Made by a program: the position numbers and the translations under genes
Notes under the pieces: generated by a model
What the model was told of the DNA's origin: nothing
Seen by the model: only the letters and a program-made list of their open reading frames with translations
Database searches by the model: none
In this document: positions 1 through 9,007 of the stretch, piece by piece
Layout of the letters: each line of letters begins with the position of its first letter
Position numbering within the stretch: position 1 is the first letter of the stretch
DNA from: Curtobacterium sp. MCBD17_013
Lineage (GTDB): Bacteria > Actinomycetota > Actinomycetes > Actinomycetales > Microbacteriaceae
DNA length: 64,000 bases
Assembly (NCBI RefSeq): GCF_003234565.1
Contig: NZ_QKTU01000005.1
Coordinates: 1 to 64,000, forward strand
Reading direction: 5' to 3'

Positions 1-167
1 GTCCCACCCGGTCCCCCTCCCGCCTGGTTCCGACGTGACCGTCGTCGTGCGACACCTGGATCGTCGCCACGTACCGCCGCACAGGGCGCTTCCGCATGGA
101 TCGACCATGCCGTCGTCGGACGACCGCGGGAGTGTCGGGAACGAGCGGGGCGCGCGGGAGGGGGCGG
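1..167. other. non-coding edge, nothing recognised
   Basis: This stretch lies downstream of the peptide-transport operon and runs to the window edge. I see no convincing start with a ribosome site, no tRNA and no strong hairpin. The open frames crossing it continue antisense through the ATPase gene and look like GC-driven shadows. Confidence 0.4.
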
Positions 168-1844
168 TCAGCTGGCCAGACGGGCCTCCCGCCGGGCGGC
201 CTGCTCGACCGGGTCGGGGACGGGAGCGGCCGCGATGAGCCGGCGGGTGTACGCGTCCTCGGGCGAGCGGAGGATGCGTTCGCGGGTCCCCGACTCCACC
301 AGCCGCCCGTGGTTGAGCACGACGACGCGGTCGCAGAGCGAGTCGACGACGGCGAGGTCGTGGGTCACGAAGAGGCAGGCGAACCCCAGGCGCTCCTGCA
401 GCTCGCGGAACACGTCGAGCACCCGCGCCTGCACGGACACGTCGAGGGCACTCGTCGGCTCGTCGGCGATGAGGAGTGCCGGGTCGAGCGCCACCGCGCG
501 GGCGATCGCGATCCGCTGCCGCTGGCCGCCGGAGAGCTCGTGCGGGTACCGGTGTCGCCACGCGGGGCCGAGTCCGACGTCGGTGAGCAGTCGGTCGACG
601 CGCGCGTCGACCTCCGCGGGGTCCAGCCCGAGGATGTGGCGGAGCGGCTCGGCGATCGTCTGCGCGACCGTGTACCGGGGGTTCAGCGAGAGCATCGGGT
701 TCTGGAACACGACGCCGACCCGGCGACGCATCGCACGCCGGTCGGCACGACGCGCCGTCCCGACGTCCGTCCCCACGACCGTGACCGTGCCGGCGGTGAT
801 GGGTGCGAGTCCCACCGCGGCCCGTCCGATCGTGGTCTTGCCGCTGCCGGACTCCCCGACCAGGCCGACGATCTCACCACGCCCCACCGTGAACGTGACG
901 TCGTCGACCGCCCGGAACCGCCCGCGGAGGCGGCTGCCGTACTCGACCACGAGGCCGCGGACCGCGAGGACCGCGTCCGGGACGGGCGTGGCGGCGGTGG
1001 GCACGGCCTCCCGGCCGGTCTCGCCCATGCGCGGGACGGCGGCGAGCAGCTCACGCGTGTACTCGGCGGCGGGGTGGTGGAAGACGTCCGCGACGTCGCC
1101 GGTCTCGACCACGCGCCCGTTGCGCATCACGACGACGCGGTCGGCCAGGTCCGCCACGACGCCCATGTCGTGGGTGATGAGCAGGATGCTCGCCCCGGTG
1201 CGTGCGCGGAGCCGGCGGAGGACGTCGAGCACCTCGGCCTGCACCGTCACGTCGAGCGCCGTCGTCGGTTCGTCCGCGATGAGGAGGTCCGGGTCCGCGG
1301 CGAGCGCCATCGCGATCATGACGCGCTGGCACTGGCCCCCGGACAGTTCGTGGGGGTACTGCCGGATCCGGTGCTCCGGGTCCGGCACCTCGACCATGCG
1401 GAGCAGCTCGACGCACCGCACGCGCACGGCGTCCCGGTCGCGGAGGCCCGGGTCGGCCCGGCGCACCGCCTCGGCGAGCTGGAACCCGATGGAGAACACC
1501 GGGTTGAGCGCGGCCATCGGGTCCTGGAAGATCATCGACACCCGCCGGCCGCGGACCCGGCGGAGCGTCGGCTCGTCCGCGCCGACGACGTCGAGATCGC
1601 CGAGTCGGACCGCTCCCGACGTCCGCGCTCCCTCGGGCGCGATGCCCATGACCGTCATGGCGGTCATGCTCTTGCCCGACCCCGACTCCCCGACGACGGC
1701 GACGACCTCGCCGCGGCCGACGGTGAACGAGGCGTGGTCGACGGCGACGACCTCCTCGTCCTCGACCGTGAACGCGACGGTGAGGCCGTCGACGACGAGG
1801 ACGGGTGCGTCCGTCGCGGTGTCGTACGCGGTCGGTGTCGTCAT
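168..1844 (-). CDS. fused double ATP-binding subunit of a peptide ABC transporter
   Basis: This 558-residue protein carries two complete ABC ATPase domains in one chain and should energise import of oligopeptides through the two permeases of the same operon. Domain 1 has Walker A GESGSGKS near residues 52-59, signature LSGGQCQR and Walker B LLIADEPTTALD. Domain 2, after about residue 280, has GESGSGKTT, LSGGQRQR and LLIADEPTSALD. Length and layout match the DppD-DppF/GsiA fusion type. The ATG overlaps the stop of the upstream regulator by four bases (ATGA), so translation is probably coupled. It is the last gene of a seven-gene operon. The substrate (di- or oligopeptide, possibly glutathione-like) cannot be read from the sequence. 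Confidence 0.93.
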   Translation of the reverse strand: MTTPTAYDTATDAPVLVVDGLTVAFTVEDEEVVAVDHASFTVGRGEVVAVVGESGSGKSMTAMTVMGIAPEGARTSGAVRLGDLDVVGADEPTLRRVRGRRVSMIFQDPMAALNPVFSIGFQLAEAVRRADPGLRDRDAVRVRCVELLRMVEVPDPEHRIRQYPHELSGGQCQRVMIAMALAADPDLLIADEPTTALDVTVQAEVLDVLRRLRARTGASILLITHDMGVVADLADRVVVMRNGRVVETGDVADVFHHPAAEYTRELLAAVPRMGETGREAVPTAATPVPDAVLAVRGLVVEYGSRLRGRFRAVDDVTFTVGRGEIVGLVGESGSGKTTIGRAAVGLAPITAGTVTVVGTDVGTARRADRRAMRRRVGVVFQNPMLSLNPRYTVAQTIAEPLRHILGLDPAEVDARVDRLLTDVGLGPAWRHRYPHELSGGQRQRIAIARAVALDPALLIADEPTSALDVSVQARVLDVFRELQERLGFACLFVTHDLAVVDSLCDRVVVLNHGRLVESGTRERILRSPEDAYTRRLIAAAPVPDPVEQAARREARLAS

Positions 1845-2395
1845 GGTCGCTCCTCGGGGTCGGTGCCGGCGTCACGGGCGGCCTTGAACGCCTCCCACTC
1901 CGCGAGCATCTTGCGGTGGTGGCTGTGCAGCCACGTCATGTAGTCGCGTCCGTTGACCAGGCGTTCGCGGATCGGTGCATCCGCGGGGTCGTCCGAGTCG
2001 CCGAGTGCCGCGAGACCCTGCTCGATCACGTCGCGCTCGCGGTCGAGGTAGCGACGCTCCCCCGCGAGCCAGCTCCCCCACACGTCGTTCTCGGCGCGGA
2101 AGTAGTGGCTGCGCTCGCCCGGGACGAAGTGCCGCTTGATGAACCCCGACACGACGAGGTGCCGCGTGGCCATCGACACCGCGCCGGAACTCGCCTCGAG
2201 CCCGGCCGCGATGTCCGCCGACGACGAGTACGGCGCGCGCGTCATGATGAGGTACGCGAGCACCCGTCCGTCCATGAGCGGGAACCCGGACCCCTGGAGC
2301 ATGGTCGCGAACTCCTCGACGAACGCCTGGCGGGCGGGGTCGAGGACCGGGCCGACACCGGTGGCGTCGGCGGGGGTCCGCTCGTCCGTGCTCAT
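1841..2395 (-). CDS. GbsR/MarR-type transcriptional regulator
   Basis: A 184-residue winged-helix protein. The segment YSSSADIAAGLEASSGAVSM looks like the recognition helix region and is followed by a wing reading SGFIKRHFVPGERSHYF. The C-terminal part is helical and probably makes the dimer. I start it at the internal ATG at 2395 (MSTDERTPAD), because the longer frame would run into the upstream serine hydrolase gene. It sits inside the peptide operon and shares ATGA with the ATPase gene, so it probably reports on peptide supply by controlling its own operon. The likely target is the inverted repeat at 8916-8935. The ligand is unknown. Confidence 0.82.
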   Translation of the reverse strand: MSTDERTPADATGVGPVLDPARQAFVEEFATMLQGSGFPLMDGRVLAYLIMTRAPYSSSADIAAGLEASSGAVSMATRHLVVSGFIKRHFVPGERSHYFRAENDVWGSWLAGERRYLDRERDVIEQGLAALGDSDDPADAPIRERLVNGRDYMTWLHSHHRKMLAEWEAFKAARDAGTDPEERP

Positions 2396-2408
2396 CCGTG
2401 TCCCGTGC

Positions 2409-3845
2409 TCAGGCGAGTCCGGCGGCGACCGCGGGCGACTCGTCACCCGGAACGGCCCAGGGCGTCATCGACATGCCCCCGCCCGCCCGGATCGCGGTCA
2501 CCGCGCCGTCGTCGTCGCGGGTGTACCGGATGTCCTCGTCGACGGAGCCGAACCGGTTGCCGGAGCTCATGCGCACGGTGTCCGGCCCGGTGACGGTGAG
2601 GCGCGTGACGCTGTCGAGCGGTCCGGGCGCCGAGGGGTCGATCTCGAGCAGGCGGTCGCCGATCCGGGCGATGTCCACGACGCCCCACGGGTTCGCGAAC
2701 CGACCGGTCAAGGTGTCGACGTCCACGTCGTCGGGGGCGTCCGAGAGCGCGTCGCCCGGAGCCGCCGTGTCCGCGGCGGCGTCGAGCAGCCGGAGGATGC
2801 CCTGGGCGAGCAGGGTCGCGGGTCCGGCGGCGGCGTTCGTCATGACCGAGATGACGAGCGACGACGTCGGGTCGAACAGCGACTGCGTGATGTGCCCGGG
2901 GAACCCGCCCGAGTGTCCACGGACGTCGTGCCCGGCCACGCGGTCGACGATGAACCCCATGCCGTACCCGCGCGACGCCGGGTCGTCCTCGGCGGTCCAC
3001 GCCCGACGCTGCGCCTGACGCTTGGCGTGGTCGGACAGGAGCTCGCCCTGCCCGATGACGTGCGCGGAGAAGTACCGGACGAGGTCCTCGGCCGTGCCGT
3101 GGAACCCGGTCGCCGAGGCCATCGCGCGCGTGTCCACGTGTGGGAGCCGCGAGCGGGTGCGGTCGACGTGGAAGCCCGTGTACCCGACGACGAAGTCGTC
3201 CGCCCGGGTCGGGTCCCAGTCCGGCCCGGTGTCCCGGAGGCCGAGGGGCTCGATGATCTCCTCGCGCACGTAGTCGTTGTAGGGACGCCCGGAGACCGCG
3301 GCGACGACCATGCCGAGCAGCGAGTACCCGAGGTTCGAGTAGTTGAAGCTCGAGCCGACCGGGACCTTCGACCCCTGGTCGAGCACGAGCGCCAGCAGTT
3401 CGTCCTCGTCGGGGAACGGCCGCGCCAGCGACCAGTAGTCGCCGTCGAGTCCGTCGCGGAGGACCCCGGCGCCGTGCTCCATGAGTTCGCGGACGGTCGC
3501 GTCGGCGATCGGCGACCCCGCGTCGACGAGCGCGGGGACGTACGTGCCCACGGTGTCGTCGACACGGAGCTGCCCCCGCTCGGCGAGCAGCATGAGCGCC
3601 GTGGCGGTGAAGGTCTTGGAGTGCGAGGCGATGCGGAACAGGTCGTGCTCCGTCAACCGGCGCCCGGCCTCCACGTCGGCGTAGCCGTAGGCGGCCGACC
3701 AGACGACCTCGCCCTGGTAGCCGACGGCGACCTGCACGCCCGGCACCCGGAGCTGCCACACCTTGTACGCGACCCAGTCGGCGATGTACGGGAGGACGCC
3801 GCGGTACGCGTCGAGCGCGGCGGCGGAGGGTTCGGCGTTGGTCAA
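2409..3845 (-). CDS. serine hydrolase of the class C beta-lactamase / D-aminopeptidase fold
   Basis: A 478-residue protein with the penicillin-binding serine hydrolase motifs: SHSK at 74-77 (nucleophile Ser74, base Lys77), YSN at 169-171 and a HSGG triad in the GHSGGFPGH segment. There is no signal peptide, so it should act in the cytoplasm, unlike true beta-lactamases. A C-terminal region of about 120 residues resembles the extra domains of D-aminopeptidase/esterase members. Lying between the permeases and the ATPase of a peptide importer, it most likely hydrolyses imported peptides, perhaps ones with D-residues such as wall fragments. The substrate is inference; an esterase role is possible. 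Confidence 0.85.
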   Translation of the reverse strand: MTNAEPSAAALDAYRGVLPYIADWVAYKVWQLRVPGVQVAVGYQGEVVWSAAYGYADVEAGRRLTEHDLFRIASHSKTFTATALMLLAERGQLRVDDTVGTYVPALVDAGSPIADATVRELMEHGAGVLRDGLDGDYWSLARPFPDEDELLALVLDQGSKVPVGSSFNYSNLGYSLLGMVVAAVSGRPYNDYVREEIIEPLGLRDTGPDWDPTRADDFVVGYTGFHVDRTRSRLPHVDTRAMASATGFHGTAEDLVRYFSAHVIGQGELLSDHAKRQAQRRAWTAEDDPASRGYGMGFIVDRVAGHDVRGHSGGFPGHITQSLFDPTSSLVISVMTNAAAGPATLLAQGILRLLDAAADTAAPGDALSDAPDDVDVDTLTGRFANPWGVVDIARIGDRLLEIDPSAPGPLDSVTRLTVTGPDTVRMSSGNRFGSVDEDIRYTRDDDGAVTAIRAGGGMSMTPWAVPGDESPAVAAGLA

Positions 3846-3873
3846 GGGAGTACCTCCTGATCGGTGACCGGCG

Positions 3874-4764
3874 TCAACGGCGGCGCGGGTCGAGTGCGGT
3901 CCGCAGCGTATCGCCGAGCCCGATGACGCTGAGCACGGTGACCGCGAGGAACAGGGCGGGGAACACGAGCATGTGTGGCGCCTGCTGGAACTGGGTGGTG
4001 GCCGCCGAGAGCTGGAGGCCCCAGGAGATCGCCGGCGCCTCGAGCCCGATGCCGAGGTAGGTCAGCGACGACTCGGACACGATGACCCCGCCGACCGTGA
4101 TGGTCGCGAGGACGAGCAGCGGCGAGATCGACGACGGCAGGACGTACCGCGTCGTGATGCGCCAGGTCGAGAGTCCCATCGTGCGGGCGGCGAGCACGAA
4201 CTCGGCCTGCCGGATGCCGCGCACGGACCCGCGGACGAGCCGGGCCATGGTCGGCCAGCCGAAGAGGGCGAGCACGAGCGACACCGTCAGGACGTTCCGG
4301 TCGCCGACGCTGTTGAGCACGACGACGGCGCCGAGCAGGAACGGGAAGCCGAGGAACACGTCGGTGAGGCGGGAGAGGACGGCGTCGACCCAACCGCCGT
4401 TCATGCCGGCGAGCGTGCCGACGACGACCGCGACGACCATGGCGAGGACGGTCGTCAGGACCCCGACGGCGACCGACGAGCGGGTGCCGTACACGACGTT
4501 CGCGTACACGTCGCAGCCCTGCAGGTCGTAGCCGAACGGGTGCCCGGCGGACGCGCCGTGACCGCTCCGGCCGAGGTCGCAGGCACGCGGGTCGCCGTGG
4601 CCGAAGATCCCGGCGAAGACGGCCGGGAACACGGCGATGAGCAGCACGAGCGCCAGGACCGCGGCGGGGACCCAGAAGCCGGGCGTGCGGAGGGCCGCGG
4701 CGAGCGGCCGACGACGCGTGGCGACGACGGGTTCGAGGGTGGCGCTGAGCGCGGAGTCGGTCAT
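3874..4764 (-). CDS. peptide ABC transporter permease, DppC type
   Basis: A 296-residue inner-membrane permease of the BPD_transp_1 family. A cytoplasmic N-terminus is followed by a first helix (PAAVLALVLLIAVFPAVF), a periplasmic loop and five more helices. The ATPase-contact loop is visible as RTMGLSTWRITTRYVLP, followed by LTYLGIGLEAPAISWG, which is typical of DppC/OppC. The ATG at 4764 overlaps the stop of the DppB gene (ATGA), which fixes the start; a much longer open frame upstream is antiparallel noise. It should form a heterodimer with the 4761-5690 product. Confidence 0.93.
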   Translation of the reverse strand: MTDSALSATLEPVVATRRRPLAAALRTPGFWVPAAVLALVLLIAVFPAVFAGIFGHGDPRACDLGRSGHGASAGHPFGYDLQGCDVYANVVYGTRSSVAVGVLTTVLAMVVAVVVGTLAGMNGGWVDAVLSRLTDVFLGFPFLLGAVVVLNSVGDRNVLTVSLVLALFGWPTMARLVRGSVRGIRQAEFVLAARTMGLSTWRITTRYVLPSSISPLLVLATITVGGVIVSESSLTYLGIGLEAPAISWGLQLSAATTQFQQAPHMLVFPALFLAVTVLSVIGLGDTLRTALDPRRR

Positions 4765-5690
4765 CGTCTCACTCGCGGGTCGAGGGCGGCGTGGAGGAGG
4801 TCGACGAGCACGCTCGTCACCAGGAACACGAGGATGAGGGCGGTGGAGATCCCGACGACCGTGGCGCCCTCGTGCGACCGGATCCCCTGGAACAGCAGGT
4901 TGCCGACGCCGGGGAGGTTGAAGATGCCCTCGACGATGACGGTCCCGCCCATCAGGTACCCGAGGTCCGTCGCCAGGTACGTGACCGTCGGGATGAGCGA
5001 GTTGCGCATGACGTGCACGCCCACGACGCGTCCGGGGGTGAGCCCCTTGGCCCTGGCGGTGCGCACGAAGTCCGCGTCGAGGGTGTCGAGCACGCTGGTC
5101 CGCGTGAGCCGCGAGACGGCCGCGAGACCGAAGACCGCGATGACGAGGGCGGGCAGGACGTAGGCGAACGGCCACCCTGCGGTGACCCCGGCGACCGGGA
5201 ACCACCGGAGCCGCACGGAGAACACGAGTTGTGCGCCGACGCCGAGCACGAACACCGGCACGGCGCCGATCACGATCGTGCCGATGAGCACCGTCCGGTC
5301 GAGCACGGTGCCCCGCCGGAGCGCCGACACGACGCCGAGTCCGATGCCGAGGACGATCTCGAACAGCCAGGCGGTGAGCGCGAGTGCGATCGTCACGGGC
5401 CACCGCGCGGCCATCTCCGAGCCGACGCTCTCGCCGTCGAAGTCCGTGCCGAAGTCGCCGTGGAGCAGGCCGCCGAGGTAGCGGAGGTACTGCTCCCACA
5501 GTGGCTCGTCGAGGTGGTACTCGGCCCGCAGCGCGTGCACGACCGCGTCACTGAGCGGCCGGTCGCCGCCGAGCGCCTTGATCGGGTCGCCGGGGAGCGC
5601 GAACGTCATCGCGTAGATGAGGAACGTCACCCCGAGGAACACGATGAGCAGGCCGCCGAGTCGGCGGCCGACGACGAGCGCGGTCCGCAT
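4761..5690 (-). CDS. peptide ABC transporter permease, DppB type
   Basis: A 309-residue permease with the DppB/OppB layout: an N-terminal helix (LGGLLIVFLGVTFLIYAMTF) followed by the LPGDP motif, then helices and the EAA loop FVRTARAKGLTPGRVVGVHV, ending with GVGNLLFQGIRS. It makes the channel together with the DppC partner. Its ATG lies in a TGATG junction with the M14 peptidase stop, so the two are translationally coupled. This order (binding protein, B, C, ATPase) is standard apart from the inserted peptidases and regulator. Confidence 0.93.
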   Translation of the reverse strand: MRTALVVGRRLGGLLIVFLGVTFLIYAMTFALPGDPIKALGGDRPLSDAVVHALRAEYHLDEPLWEQYLRYLGGLLHGDFGTDFDGESVGSEMAARWPVTIALALTAWLFEIVLGIGLGVVSALRRGTVLDRTVLIGTIVIGAVPVFVLGVGAQLVFSVRLRWFPVAGVTAGWPFAYVLPALVIAVFGLAAVSRLTRTSVLDTLDADFVRTARAKGLTPGRVVGVHVMRNSLIPTVTYLATDLGYLMGGTVIVEGIFNLPGVGNLLFQGIRSHEGATVVGISTALILVFLVTSVLVDLLHAALDPRVRR

Positions 5691-7186
5691 CACGCGCCTC
5701 CCGGCACGCCCACCGGTCGGGAGGCGCGGCTGCGGGCGGCCCCGTCGCCGGCGTCCGCCCCTGGGTCTACCTCCGCCGAAGAGCCGGCCGCCGGTCCGTC
5801 GCCGCCGCCCGCCACCGGGCCGAGCGTGCGTGCGAGGTGCGACGCCGCAGCGAGGACCGCGCCGTACTGCACGCCGACGAGCGCGGCGAGCGGGATCGGC
5901 TGCTCCGCCCCGGTCCCCGCCTCGGCCTGCCACGTCGCGTACTGCTCGACGAGGCGGTCGCGGAGGCGACGGAGCGCCACGGGCGCCGTGCCCGCGGTGG
6001 TCTCGGCCTCGATCGCACGGAGGAGCATGCCGCCGTAGCGGAGCCGGAAGCACCGCACGAGGTCCTCGAGGCCGAACCGCTCGGCGACCGTGGCCATCCG
6101 CCCCGGCGGCTCGCGGTCGGCCCGGGCGCGGTCCGTCTCCGCCATGCGCGCGAGCATCGGGACGAAGGCGCGCGAGGCCTCGAGGAACGGGGTCGCGATG
6201 GTGAGCATCGGGGACGCGGCGTCGAGCACCTGATCGAGGACGGAACCGGTGACCGCCATGGCGTCGGCGGTCCGACGGACGAGGTCGGCGTAGGACTCGC
6301 CCGTCGCCGTGTCGTCGTCGGCGTCCGGGTGCTGCCAGTACGGCAGTTCGGCCACGAGCGAGAGCGTGCCGTGGCGCCCCGCCCACGAGGACGACGACGA
6401 CCCACCGATGAACGCGGCGGGGTCGATGCCGAGGGACTCGTAGTAGTCGTACGCCTCGTCGATCTCCCCCATCGCGAACACCGACCGCGCGTACTCCCGC
6501 AGGTACGGGGACTCGGGTTCGCCGGTGTCGAGCGGGAGCCCGAGCGCGGCCGGCACGGCGTGCAGGGTGGCGATGACCTCCGGCTCGTCGCGGGAGAGGT
6601 AGTAGTAGACGCCGCCCATCTCGCCGTTGTGCAGGCTCACGAGCAGGTCCGGCCGCACCCGGTCGATGAGCAGCATGAGTCCGAGCGTCTCGGGCAGGAC
6701 CCGGTCGAAGTAGGCGCCCTTGTGGTTCGTCGGGAACGTCCACTCGACCTGCGCGTCGGGTGCCGGCCGGTAGAAGTGCCGGGCGTAGTGCACGCGGTCC
6801 GTCGGGTCGTCGAACCACGCCTCGTTGAGCCGCATGCCGTCCGGGTCGATCGTCGGGACGATGTGCCACGTCGTGTCGAGGGCCGCGGCGAGCACCGGGT
6901 CGGTGAGCACGCTCTGGGCCAGGTGCAGCGCGGTCCACGACCCGATCGGCTCGTTCGGGTGCACCCCACCGACCACGACCGCCGAGCGTGCACCGCGGCC
7001 GACCCGGTAGGCGTGGATCGGCTCGCCGAGGCGGCTGGTGCCGACGCGGGTGACCGTGACGGCGTCGGGGTGGTCGGCCGCCAGGCGGTCGAACCGTGCG
7101 ACGAGGTCGTCGACCGTCGGGAACCCGGTGTACTGCGGGACCGCGCGGGCGTGTTCGACGATCGTGGCGGTGTCGAGGCCGGTCAC
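5690..7186 (-). CDS. M14-family zinc carboxypeptidase
   Basis: A 498-residue metallopeptidase. The first zinc motif is HPNE (His76-x-x-Glu79) and the third ligand is probably His186 in SLHNGEMGG, as in M14 carboxypeptidases. Arg and substrate-binding residues lie between, as in DPDGMRLNEAW. The family cleaves C-terminal residues from peptides. I start at the GTG at 7186 because it overlaps the stop of the binding-protein gene in GTGA; the upstream in-frame ATG lies deep inside that gene. There is no secretion signal, so it probably acts on imported peptides. About 150 C-terminal residues are helical and unrecognised. Confidence 0.83.
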   Translation of the reverse strand: MTGLDTATIVEHARAVPQYTGFPTVDDLVARFDRLAADHPDAVTVTRVGTSRLGEPIHAYRVGRGARSAVVVGGVHPNEPIGSWTALHLAQSVLTDPVLAAALDTTWHIVPTIDPDGMRLNEAWFDDPTDRVHYARHFYRPAPDAQVEWTFPTNHKGAYFDRVLPETLGLMLLIDRVRPDLLVSLHNGEMGGVYYYLSRDEPEVIATLHAVPAALGLPLDTGEPESPYLREYARSVFAMGEIDEAYDYYESLGIDPAAFIGGSSSSSWAGRHGTLSLVAELPYWQHPDADDDTATGESYADLVRRTADAMAVTGSVLDQVLDAASPMLTIATPFLEASRAFVPMLARMAETDRARADREPPGRMATVAERFGLEDLVRCFRLRYGGMLLRAIEAETTAGTAPVALRRLRDRLVEQYATWQAEAGTGAEQPIPLAALVGVQYGAVLAAASHLARTLGPVAGGGDGPAAGSSAEVDPGADAGDGAARSRASRPVGVPGGA

Positions 7187-8787
7187 TTGCTGACCTGGAT
7201 CTCCGAGATCACGGGGCTGCCGGCGACCTCGGGGAGCTTCGTCACCGTGCTGCTCGTGACGTAGGAGTACTTGTCGAAGAACGTCGGGACGATCGGGAAG
7301 TCCTGGAGCACCCGCTTCTGCGCCTTGTTGTACAGGGCGTCGGCGGCGGACTGCGTCGATGCGGCGTCGGCCTGGTCGAGCAGCCGGTCGACGTCGTCGT
7401 TCTGGTAGTACCCGGCGCAGGTCGTGCACCCGCCCGCCGCGGTGAACAGCGCGCGGAGCGTGTTCTGCTGGCTCGTGTACAGGGCGCCCCAGTGGCCGAA
7501 GTGCGGTCCGGCGACCGTCTTGGCGGTCAGCGTGCTGTAGTACGACGCCCAGTCCGTGGTGGGCTTCGCCACGACCTTCGCGACACCGAGGTTCTGGCGG
7601 ATCTGGTTCGCGTACGCCTGGTACAGGGAGTCGAGTCCGAGGCCGCCGGGGTAGACGAGGTCCATCTCGCCGGAGAACCCGCCGGCCGCGGCGAGGAGCT
7701 GCTTGGCGGCCGCGGGGTCGTACGTGCAGTACTTGCCGCAGATGCCCTCCTGGGTTCCGGACATGACTGGCGGGGTGAGCGCGGTCGCGGGTTCGTAGAG
7801 TCCGCCGTAGATCGCCTTGTCCACCTGCTTGCGGTTGATCGACATCGAGATCGCCTGACGGATCCGCGGGTCGGAGTACCGCTTGTCCCAGAGCGGGAAC
7901 CCGAGGTAGTCGATGCCCGGCGAGGTGAACGAGTACAGGTGGTCCCCGAAGTCCGACTTCGCGCTCGTCATCTTGTCGGCGGGCAGGTAGAGGACGTCCG
8001 CGTTGCCGGCCAGGACGTCCGTGTAGGCGGTGTCCATGTCGCTGTAGCTGCGGTAGGTGACCCGCTCGGTCTTCGGCGCCGGGCCCTGGTACCCGCTCCA
8101 GGCCCTGACGGTGAACTCCTTGTTCTTCGTCCAGGCCTCGGTCATCTCGTACGGGCCGTTGCCGATCGGCTTCTTGTCGTACGCCTTGATGTCCCGGTAG
8201 GCGGCCTTCGGCATCGGGTAGAACGCGGTCTGCGCCTGGCTCAGCTGGAGCGGGAACTGGCTGTCGGCGTGGGTCAGCGTGACGGTGAACGTGTCCTTGC
8301 CGGTGACCTTCAGCCCGCGCATCGTGTCGGTCGTCGGCGTGCCCGAGGTGGGGTTGAGGTCGGAGTACCCGACGATCCCGGCGAGCTCGCCGCTGTTCTC
8401 CCAGGCGTGCGGGGCGTACGCCGTGTAGTTCCAGGCGCGGACGTAGCTCTCGGGCGTCACGGTCTCGCCGTTCTGGAACTTCCAGCCGTGGCGGAGCGTG
8501 ATGGTCCAGGTCGTGGCGTCATCGCTCTTGACGCTCTTCGCGGCCAGGTCCGTGAGGTGGTCGTCGCTGTCGGTCTGGACGAGCGGCGCGAACAGGCTCA
8601 TCACCTGGTCGAACGCCACCGTCTGTCGGCCCGGGGTCAGGTGGTCGGGCACGCCGGTCGCGTACACGAGGCTCGTGCCGGACGCGTCGTCCGACGAGGA
8701 CCCACCGCCCGCCGAACACCCGGTCGCCACCAGTGCCAACGCCGCCGCCGCGGCCACCGCCGCGATGCCACTCCGTCGCATGTCCAT
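7183..8787 (-). CDS. peptide ABC transporter solute-binding lipoprotein (SBP_bac_5)
   Basis: A 534-residue family 5 binding protein that captures peptides outside the membrane and hands them to the permeases. It begins with a short basic segment and a hydrophobic stretch ending in LVATGC, a slightly unusual lipobox, so Cys should be lipidated. The body shows family landmarks such as TWTITLRHGWKFQNGE and ISMSINRKQVDKAIYGG. ATG at 8787 sits 4 bases after AGGAG; a second ATG at 8781 gives better spacing and is an alternative. It is the first gene of the operon, preceded by the promoter and inverted repeat at 8881-8935. Confidence 0.92.
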   Translation of the reverse strand: MDMRRSGIAAVAAAAALALVATGCSAGGGSSSDDASGTSLVYATGVPDHLTPGRQTVAFDQVMSLFAPLVQTDSDDHLTDLAAKSVKSDDATTWTITLRHGWKFQNGETVTPESYVRAWNYTAYAPHAWENSGELAGIVGYSDLNPTSGTPTTDTMRGLKVTGKDTFTVTLTHADSQFPLQLSQAQTAFYPMPKAAYRDIKAYDKKPIGNGPYEMTEAWTKNKEFTVRAWSGYQGPAPKTERVTYRSYSDMDTAYTDVLAGNADVLYLPADKMTSAKSDFGDHLYSFTSPGIDYLGFPLWDKRYSDPRIRQAISMSINRKQVDKAIYGGLYEPATALTPPVMSGTQEGICGKYCTYDPAAAKQLLAAAGGFSGEMDLVYPGGLGLDSLYQAYANQIRQNLGVAKVVAKPTTDWASYYSTLTAKTVAGPHFGHWGALYTSQQNTLRALFTAAGGCTTCAGYYQNDDVDRLLDQADAASTQSAADALYNKAQKRVLQDFPIVPTFFDKYSYVTSSTVTKLPEVAGSPVISEIQVSK

Positions 8788-8880
8788 CTCGCTCCTCGCG
8801 GGGCCGCGACGCGTCGCGCCGGGCCTGCTGTGGCCGCCGGATCGGTCGGCCGGGCCGGGCAGGAGCCGGCTTGGCTGCTC

Positions 8881-8910
8881 ACGGTAGGGAGCACGGCGGC
8901 GCGCACTCAA
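8881..8910 (-). promoter_or_regulatory. candidate promoter of the peptide operon
   Basis: On the minus strand TTGAGT (8905-8910) lies 18 bases before TACCGT (8881-8886), a TANNNT -10. Transcription would begin near 8874 and leave a leader of almost 90 bases before the binding-protein gene. Confidence 0.5.
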
Positions 8911-8915
8911 GGCTC

Positions 8916-8940
8916 CTTTCACTCCGCGTTGAAAGCTTCA
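8916..8940. promoter_or_regulatory. candidate operator, CTTTCA-N8-TGAAAG
   Basis: A perfect 6-bp inverted repeat with 8-base spacer occupies 8916-8935. An overlapping TGAA-AGC-TTCA follows at 8930-8940. It sits just upstream of the -35 box of the peptide operon and between two divergent transcription units. The GbsR/MarR product of the operon is the obvious candidate ligand; this is inference. Confidence 0.45.
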
Positions 8941-9007
8941 CGAGGTCGAAACACCGACGAAACAGCCCCGGTGGTGGCCGCGCAGGGCCTGTGGGACGCT
9001 GTCCGAC

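Noticed and set aside
96..1943. 615-residue open frame on the plus strand, antisense to the ATPase gene
   Set aside because: It is Arg/Asp/Val-rich with no family motifs and mirrors a well-supported ABC ATPase; such antisense frames are expected at this GC content.
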